From NCBI GenBank assembly GCA_946222725.1, contig CAMIHT010000041.1, positions 1 to 10,707 on the forward strand: a DNA stretch of 10,707 nucleotides, read 5' to 3'. This DNA comes from Actinotignum schaalii. GTDB taxonomy: Bacteria; Actinomycetota; Actinomycetes; Actinomycetales; Actinomycetaceae. Position numbers and translations under genes: made by a program. The notes beneath the pieces are model-generated. The model saw only the letters and a list, made by a program, of their open reading frames with translations. It had not been told where the DNA came from and searched no databases. Position 1 is the stretch's first letter, and the number at the start of each line of letters is the position of its first letter. Shown in pieces: positions 7,600 through 10,707 of the stretch.

Positions 7600-7635
7600 A
7601 TGGCTCAGATTCTTCTTATTATCGTAGTGAGGTAG
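7600..7635 (+). CDS. ilvB operon leader peptide [11 protein letters not shown]
   Basis: An 11-codon reading frame ending in TAG, with Ile-Leu-Leu-Ile-Ile-Val-Val as residues 4-10: seven consecutive branched-chain residues covering all three end products of the pathway. It lies 134 bases upstream of ilvB and runs directly into an antiterminator/terminator pair. Such peptides sense charged Ile, Leu and Val tRNAs by ribosome stalling; attenuation of this kind is established for ilvBNC of Corynebacterium glutamicum and for several enterobacterial ilv operons. The Leu codons (CTT, CTT) and GTA are minor choices in the neighbouring genes, which would sharpen stalling. The peptide itself is probably without function once made. 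Confidence 0.85.
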   Translation: MAQILLIIVVR

Positions 7636-7656
7636 CGCGCACCACCGGTTGCGCGC

Positions 7657-7680
7657 TCCCCTCACGTGAGGGGATTTTTT
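7657..7680 (+). terminator. Intrinsic terminator of the ilvB leader
   Basis: TCCCCTCACGTGAGGGGA (7657-7674) is a perfect palindrome folding into a 7-bp stem with a four-base ACGT loop, followed by TTTTTT (7675-7680). It is the most classical Rho-independent terminator in the window, and its 5' arm is shared with the antiterminator. Confidence 0.9.
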
Positions 7681-7757
7681 ATGCGCCAACAACCACAGCT
7701 TGCCACCCCGCTTGTTATTTGAGGAGAACAGGCCCGAAGAACCAGGTGAATCAGGTT

Positions 7758-7765
7758 GAAGGAGG
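7758..7765 (+). promoter_or_regulatory. Ribosome binding site of ilvB
   Basis: GAAGGAGG lies four bases before ATG 7770, which fixes the ilvB start over in-frame alternatives upstream (near 7719) and downstream (ATG 7785 and 7800). Confidence 0.8.
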
Positions 7766-7769
7766 AACC

Positions 7770-9602
7770 ATGGCCGCATCCGAGATGAATGCATCCGCGA
7801 TGGGCGCGTCGGCCGCGTCCCACCGGGACCATCCCGGTGAGATCCGCGAAAAAATGGACGGCGCCCGCGCCATCGTCCGCACCCTAGCGGAACTCGGTGT
7901 TGATATTGTCTTCGGGCTGCCCGGCGGAGCCATTTTGCCCACCTATGACCCGATGTACGATAGCACGTCACCCCGTCATATCCTGGTGCGTCACGAACAG
8001 GGCGGGGGCCATGCGGCTGAAGGCTATGCGCTGGCAACCGGCCGCGTTGGTGTTGTTATGGCGACCTCCGGGCCGGGGGCAACGAACCTCGTCACCCCGC
8101 TGCTCGATGCCAATATGGATTCCGTCCCGCTGGTGGCGATCACCGGGCAGGTGGGGGCCGCGGCCATCGGAACCGATGCCTTCCAGGAAGCCGATATCGT
8201 GGGTGCCACCATGCCCATGGTCAAGCATTCTTTCCTTGTAACCGACGCCGATGATATTCCGGCACGCCTGGCCGAAGCCTTTTACCTCGCGGCGAGCGGA
8301 CGCCCCGGCCCCGTCCTCGTGGACATCGCGAAATCCGCGCAGAACCAAGAAACAGAATTCGTGTGGCCCCCGCGCTTGGATCTGCCCGGATACCACCCGG
8401 CCGGCGAGCCGGATCCCGCGGCGGTACGCGAGGCCGCCCAACTTATTGCCACTGCTACCCGGCCCGTGCTCTACGTTGGGGGTGGGGCGGTGCGTGCCCG
8501 GGTTTCCCGCGAGGTCACGGAGCTGAGCGAGCTCACCGGTGCCCCGGTGGTCACCACCCTGCCCGCCCGCGGCACCGTACCTGATTCCCACCCCCACAAC
8601 CTGGGGATGCCGGGTATGCACGGTACCGTTCCCGCGGTGGGGGCGCTCCAACGCAGCGATCTCATCGTGGCGCTGGGCGCGCGTTTCGATGATCGCGTAA
8701 CCGGGGCGCTTGACGGTTTCGCGCCGCAGGCGAAAGTTATCCATCTTGATATCGACCCGGCGGAAGTCTCCAAGAATCGCACCGCGGACGTGGCGATTAT
8801 CGGGGATTTGGCTCAATCTGTTCCCGCCCTCCTCGCGGAGGTGCGTGCAGCTCGCGAGCAGTACGGGGAAGCGAATCTGGAACCGTGGTGGGGCTACCTC
8901 AACCGCCTGCGGGAAACCTATCCGGCTGGCTACACCCCCACGGATGATGGCCTCGTCTCCCCGCAGTACGTCATCGAACGCCTGGGCGCGGTGGCGGGAA
9001 GCGAGGACACGATCTGGGTGACCGGGGTGGGGCAGCACCAAATGTGGGCCTCGCAATTCCTGCGTTTCGAGCATCCGCACCGCTGGCTTTCCTCCGGGGG
9101 TGCGGGCACCATGGGCTACGGCATTCCCGCAGGTATGGGCGCGAAAGTCGGCCAGCCCGAGCGCACCGTGTGGGTGATTGACGGCGACGGCTCCTTCCAG
9201 ATGACCAATCAGGAATTGGCTACCTGCCGTCTCAATAACATCAATATCAAAGTGGCCGTTATTAATAACTCCTCGCTGGGGATGGTGCGCCAGTGGCAAA
9301 CTCTGTTCTACGAAGGTCGCTATTCCTTCACCGATCTGGAAACCGGGAATAACACCCGTCGCGTTCCCGATTTCGTCAAACTTGCCGAGGCCTATGATTG
9401 CGCGGCCTGGCGCGTGGAGAAGAAGGACGACGTCGATACCGCCATTCGGCGCGCTATGGAGATAAATGACAGGCCCGTCGTTATCGACTTCATTACCTCT
9501 CCGGATGCGGAAGTGTGGCCGATGGTCGCCGCCGGGGTATCCAATGATGAGATTATGTACGCCAAGGGGCTGCGCCCCGAAGTGGATGAGAACTTCGCGT
9601 GA
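7770..9602 (+). CDS. ilvB: Acetohydroxyacid (acetolactate) synthase large, catalytic subunit
   Basis: This 610-residue thiamine-diphosphate enzyme joins two pyruvates to acetolactate (valine, leucine) or pyruvate and 2-oxobutyrate to acetohydroxybutyrate (isoleucine), the first committed step. A variable N-terminus of about 28 residues precedes the ThDP pyrimidine-binding domain, with [12 protein letters not shown] (49-60) and the catalytic Glu E76 in [14 protein letters not shown]. The middle domain carries the FAD-contact region RFDDRVTG (305-312). The C-terminal domain has the ThDP/metal motif GDG (472-474), 24 residues, then NN (499-500), followed by SLGMVRQWQ. Length and order are those of AHAS large subunits in actinobacteria. 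ilvN follows after 46 bases, so the two subunits are co-expressed; transcription is controlled by the upstream attenuator. RHEQ is followed by GGG where most homologues have GAG, a mild substitution. Confidence 0.97.
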   Translation: MAASEMNASAMGASAASHRDHPGEIREKMDGARAIVRTLAELGVDIVFGLPGGAILPTYDPMYDSTSPRHILVRHEQGGGHAAEGYALATGRVGVVMATSGPGATNLVTPLLDANMDSVPLVAITGQVGAAAIGTDAFQEADIVGATMPMVKHSFLVTDADDIPARLAEAFYLAASGRPGPVLVDIAKSAQNQETEFVWPPRLDLPGYHPAGEPDPAAVREAAQLIATATRPVLYVGGGAVRARVSREVTELSELTGAPVVTTLPARGTVPDSHPHNLGMPGMHGTVPAVGALQRSDLIVALGARFDDRVTGALDGFAPQAKVIHLDIDPAEVSKNRTADVAIIGDLAQSVPALLAEVRAAREQYGEANLEPWWGYLNRLRETYPAGYTPTDDGLVSPQYVIERLGAVAGSEDTIWVTGVGQHQMWASQFLRFEHPHRWLSSGGAGTMGYGIPAGMGAKVGQPERTVWVIDGDGSFQMTNQELATCRLNNINIKVAVINNSSLGMVRQWQTLFYEGRYSFTDLETGNNTRRVPDFVKLAEAYDCAAWRVEKKDDVDTAIRRAMEINDRPVVIDFITSPDAEVWPMVAAGVSNDEIMYAKGLRPEVDENFA

Positions 9603-9648
9603 GTAGCGGATTACAGCCGCTCGAGCCGCCACGAAAGGAAGGATAACA

Positions 9649-10212
9649 ATGCCGCAGCGCCACACGCTCTCCGTACTGGTGGAGAATAAACCCGGAGTGC
9701 TCACGCGGGTGGCCGGGCTCTTCGCCCGCCGCGCGTTTAATATTCATTCGCTTGCCGTGGGAGAAACGGAAAACCCGGCGCTCTCGCGTATTACCGTGGT
9801 GGTCGACGCCGCGGTACAACCCCTCGAACAGGTGGCCAAACAGCTCAATAAGCTGGTTAATGTCATCAAAATCGTGGAATTGGACAGTGAGGAAGCGGTA
9901 CTGCGCCGCCTCGTCCTCATTAAAGTCGGCGCTGATGATACGACCCGCGCTCACGTGGTGCAGGCGGTGGACCTTTTCCGCGCTCATGTGGTGGACGTGG
10001 TGCCGGATGCTGTCACCATTGAAGCTACCGGGTCCGACCGCAAGATCGGAGCTCTGCTTGCCGCCCTGGAACCCTACGGGATTCGGGAAATTGTGCAGTC
10101 GGGAACCGTGGCGCTCGGGCGCGGGGCGCATTCGCTCTCCGAACGGGTTACCGCCGATATGGCGGGTGACCCGGGGGACTTCCCGGAAGCGCTCGCCCGC
10201 GGGCGCATCTAA
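9649..10212 (+). CDS. ilvN: Acetohydroxyacid synthase small, regulatory subunit
   Basis: The 187-residue product stimulates the IlvB subunit and makes it sensitive to feedback inhibition by valine. An N-terminal ACT domain (about 5-78) starts with HTLSVLVENKPGVLTRVAGL. N13, G16 and N31 fall at the positions that correspond to valine-site residues in E. coli IlvH (N11, G14, N29), so a feedback-sensitive enzyme is expected. A C-terminal AHAS small-subunit domain (about 84-160) ends in GTVALGRG. After that comes an extra tail of roughly 27 residues, acidic and poorly conserved in style; many homologues stop nearer 165-175. ATG 9649 follows AAGGAAGG by six bases. It lies 46 bases after ilvB and 143 before ilvC. 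Confidence 0.96.
   Translation: MPQRHTLSVLVENKPGVLTRVAGLFARRAFNIHSLAVGETENPALSRITVVVDAAVQPLEQVAKQLNKLVNVIKIVELDSEEAVLRRLVLIKVGADDTTRAHVVQAVDLFRAHVVDVVPDAVTIEATGSDRKIGALLAALEPYGIREIVQSGTVALGRGAHSLSERVTADMAGDPGDFPEALARGRI

Positions 10213-10707
<495 letters not shown>

Larger units (their letters stand above)
7600..7680 (+). promoter_or_regulatory. Transcription attenuator of ilvBNC (leader, antiterminator, terminator)
   Basis: Two exclusive RNA folds can be drawn by eye. Antiterminator: the last two sense codons GTGAGG (7627-7632) pair with CCTCAC (7660-7665), enclosing an inner stem AGCGCGCA (7634-7641) with TGCGCGCT (7650-7657), 14 base pairs in all around a small internal loop. Terminator: TCCCCTC/GAGGGGA (7657-7674) with six T. 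A ribosome stalled at the early Ile or Leu codons leaves GTGAGG free, so the antiterminator forms and ilvBNC is transcribed. A ribosome reaching the TAG at 7633 covers GTGAGG and part of the inner stem, so the terminator forms. This is inferred from pairing and the known mechanism; no energies were computed. Confidence 0.82.

Noticed and set aside
7500..7600. AT-rich stretch upstream of ilvB as a possible riboswitch
   Set aside because: The candidate promoter lies at its downstream end, so most of it is probably not transcribed with ilvB; the BCAA leader peptide explains the regulation without an aptamer.
7744..7761. Near-tandem CAGGTGAAT/CAGGTTGAA before ilvB
   Set aside because: Two short imperfect copies next to a purine-rich ribosome site are expected by chance.
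9605..9621. Small hairpin AGCGG/CCGCT between ilvB and ilvN
   Set aside because: Only five base pairs with a seven-base loop and no T-run; not persuasive as a terminator or processing site.
7968..9704. Long open frame on the minus strand opposite ilvB (about 578 codons)
   Set aside because: It mirrors ilvB codon structure in a GC-rich genome, has no recognisable domain, and lies against a certain gene with strong motifs throughout.

Overview
The window is GC-rich, gene-dense chromosomal DNA from a high-GC Gram-positive (actinobacterium). The pointers are the codon bias, the short overlapping gene junctions, and the ilvBNC layout with an upstream leader-peptide attenuator, as known from Corynebacterium. 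A member of the Actinomycetaceae or a relative is my guess, but the sequence alone does not settle it. I see no mobile element, phage gene, CRISPR array, tRNA or rRNA.

Left block (1-4140, + strand): a tightly packed run of ABC transporter genes. It starts inside the last part of a CydD-like ATPase/permease, overlaps a complete CydC-like partner, and continues with a FecCD/HmuU-type permease and its overlapping HmuV/FecE-type ATPase. The likely roles are export of thiols or amino acids by the first pair and import of heme or a ferric chelate by the second. No substrate-binding protein gene is visible. Two of the proteins carry unusual Asn-Gly-Ala rich low-complexity stretches.

Right block (4229-10707): branched-chain amino acid biosynthesis. 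ilvD (dihydroxyacid dehydratase) stands alone on the + strand. A convergent minus-strand ThrE-type threonine/serine exporter gene follows. Then come ilvB, ilvN and the 5' part of ilvC on the + strand. Together they give acetohydroxyacid synthase (large and small subunit), ketol-acid reductoisomerase and the dehydratase, the shared enzymes for Val, Leu and Ile. The exporter's probable substrate, threonine, is the precursor of isoleucine.

The most informative non-coding element lies at about 7563-7680, ahead of ilvB. It holds a candidate promoter whose start site coincides with the ATG of an 11-residue leader peptide ([11 protein letters not shown], seven branched-chain residues in a row), a terminator hairpin with a T-run, and a competing antiterminator that pairs the last leader codons with the 5' arm of the terminator. 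This is a complete ribosome-mediated attenuator for ilvBN(C).
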